From: Rugalucina vietnamica
Taxonomy: Eukaryota; Mollusca; Bivalvia; Lucinida; Lucinidae
Reading direction: 5' to 3'
DNA length: 64,000 bases
Assembly (NCBI GenBank): GCA_964017185.1
Contig: OZ024871.1
Span: 21,986,488-22,050,487 of the forward strand
The position numbers were made by a program, and so were the translations under genes. Numbering within the stretch: the stretch's first letter is position 1; each line of letters opens with the position of its first letter. Under the pieces are notes generated by a model, which was not told the origin of the DNA, did not search any database, and saw nothing but the letters and a program-made list of their open reading frames with translations. Positions 63,002-64,000 of this stretch are shown here, piece by piece.

Positions 63002-63399
63002 CTGAAACAGACAGTGTTTAAGATGCATACATGTACATATTGTTGCTTTTATATTATATAACTGTGATTATGTCAAAATCATATGTTACATTTATTTTGA
63101 GTAGCTAAGGTACAGCTATGTGACAATATTATCTTTACTTTTGCTTTATTGTCATTTCAGTCCTTTAATAAACTTTTACTTGCTTTCATAGATGGCACTG
63201 TGTGTTACTTAGTGCAGATTGCAGTTTTCCAGAAATCTATCTTTTTCAGAAGTCTTTCTGATGTGCTAACATTTATGAAATTTCATGTATAGTATCTTCA
63301 TTATTCTCTTTCAAGAGTCACATACAGCATCAAAAAATTAAATAATTGAAACAAAGTTCAAGTAATACACTCACATCACCTATAAGATGATTACATGTG
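63002..63399. other. Intron, nothing recognised
   Basis: AT-rich intron sequence; no repeat recognised. Confidence 0.5.
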
Positions 63400-63635
63400 A
63401 GCTGCCACATCAGAAAACCAACAGCATATATGTGAAAACAAAGGAACAGATCAGCTGTGCAGTAAATGCACAGCTGATCGTTGCCTTTGTTTTCGCTCAA
63501 CAGACAGTACAATTCCTCTACTTCCTAAATCCGAAATTTCAAGTTTCTAGCCTTTTTCTATGACTGTACAGACCGGTTTGTGTCGAACTTGGTCAGAAAT
63601 CAAAATCGTTATAATTCCCATGCATAGGCTCATGT
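63400..63635. mobile_element. Foldback MITE family F, copy F4
   Basis: It has the cleanest palindrome: 63,431-63,495, GTGAAAACAAAGG...GATCAGCTGTGCA paired with TGCACAGCTGATC...CCTTTGTTTTCGC around GTAAA. It is preceded by CAGAAAACCAACAG and followed by the shared CTGTACAG and TTGGTCAGAA phrases. The right terminus is degraded. Confidence 0.7.
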
Positions 63636-63655
63636 TATCTGATGTTAAAGCCTAC

Positions 63656-63797
63656 CTCCAGGTGGTGTGAGATTGAGTCCATTAACTACACAGACAGGGA
63701 ATATACAAGGTGATGATGCATGGTAACTGAACCAATCAGTGCCATTCTGGGCAATAGAACCATCTATACCAATCATCAGGTAGTTCTTCTTTAACAC
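63656..63797 (-). CDS. PKD/REJ gene exon 1 of those seen
   Basis: Acceptor CTATTTGTAG, donor CCTGGAG|GTAGGC. A 142-bp exon entering in phase 0 and leaving in phase 1, undamaged: VLKKNYLMIGIDGSIAQNG, TDWFSYHASSPCIFPVCV, VNGLNLTPPG. The phase-1 join to exon 2 gives TPPGG|YNKPFKW. The two cysteines and NxT glycosylation sites (NGT, NLT) fit an ectodomain. No named domain is recognised here, and upstream exons lie beyond the window. Confidence 0.6.
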
Positions 63798-64000
63798 CTA
63801 CAAATAGATTGCGGTCATTTAGTTAAATATATATAGCAGTAGTATTTATGTTGTTTTTTTTATTTGATTCTAAGTACATGTATCTCTTTCAATTTTATAG
63901 TAATGTCAGGATAGATATCTTGACCCTATAAGGCAGAGTTTTGTGCTTGCTCTTGAAGATTTTTGAAAGTTAACTTTCACTTCATTTTTGTCAAGGTTGG
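63798..64000. other. Intron/flank, nothing recognised
   Basis: AT-rich sequence to the window end. Confidence 0.5.

Larger units (their letters stand above)
46372..63797 (-). other. PKD/REJ (polycystin-1-type) gene, partial, ten exons seen
   Basis: Exons on the minus strand, in transcript order: 63,797-63,656; 63,001-62,922; 59,622-59,489; 58,226-57,983; 53,073-52,954; 51,640-51,478; 51,245-50,991; 50,618-about 50,390; 49,587-49,408; 46,572-46,372. GT-AG sites bound most of them. The joined phases restore PKD modules, each with the end motif H-T/I-Y/F-x3-G/D-x-Y/W-x-V, then a REJ-like motif (LDGSNSKDPDGG). PKD repeats followed by REJ are the extracellular order of polycystin-1 and sea-urchin REJ proteins, large membrane receptors. 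The N-terminus and the membrane part are not in the window. Several exons have frame breaks. It may be a decaying paralogue, or a real gene with residual sequencing indels. Confidence 0.75.

Overview
This window is animal nuclear DNA, most likely from a bivalve mollusc. The evidence is a split gene of the polycystin-1 (PKD/REJ) type, a tRNA-derived SINE with a MESC-like body, CR1/L2-like LINE pieces, and several families of core-repeat elements that end in a terminal hairpin and an ACGG-type microsatellite, a layout known from bivalve 'pearl' elements. There is no bacterial gene organisation. The species cannot be named from the sequence.

Layout. 1-22,766: a composite satellite. Each unit is a roughly 150-bp AT-rich core followed by a (GATA)n tract, repeated about 90 times (my estimate). 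Nested in it are eight copies of one SINE insertion, a hAT-like MITE with a second partial copy, a foreign 570-bp repeat, and 2.0-2.2-kb higher-order duplications. 22,767-24,440: decayed array edge, a 240-bp imperfect duplication, a 73-bp triplication and an AACGTT-rich repeat. 25,177-27,217: a hairpin-ended element carrying a mariner-like MITE with RFX X-box motifs. 28,128-34,850: a 6.4-kb inverted-repeat element with no recognised gene, joined to a 330-bp relative. 35,111-39,134: two hairpin-ended elements of different families. 39,135-46,371: foldback MITEs, a candidate terminal exon, and a three-level nest (LINE into LINE, then a hairpin element into the second LINE). 46,372-63,797: a minus-strand gene with at least ten recognisable exons encoding PKD modules and then a REJ-like region. 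Its introns are packed with hairpin-ended elements, including one interrupted twice by its own family.

How the parts relate. The only host gene is the PKD/REJ gene. Its exons join in phase across seven introns, and every PKD junction falls inside the module. Several exons carry single-base frame breaks or an in-frame stop, so it is either a decaying paralogue or an assembly with residual indel errors. Most of the rest is mobile DNA. The most interesting signal is that four sequence-unrelated families share one plan: a 5' hairpin, a short motif complementary to the 3' hairpin arm, a tandem core, a tetranucleotide-like tract, and a 3' hairpin ending in TAA. Three of their cores also share one 25-nt phrase. 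That fits non-autonomous Helitron2/Helentron-like (HINE/pearl) elements. The commonest core also spreads paired nuclear-receptor-type half-sites.
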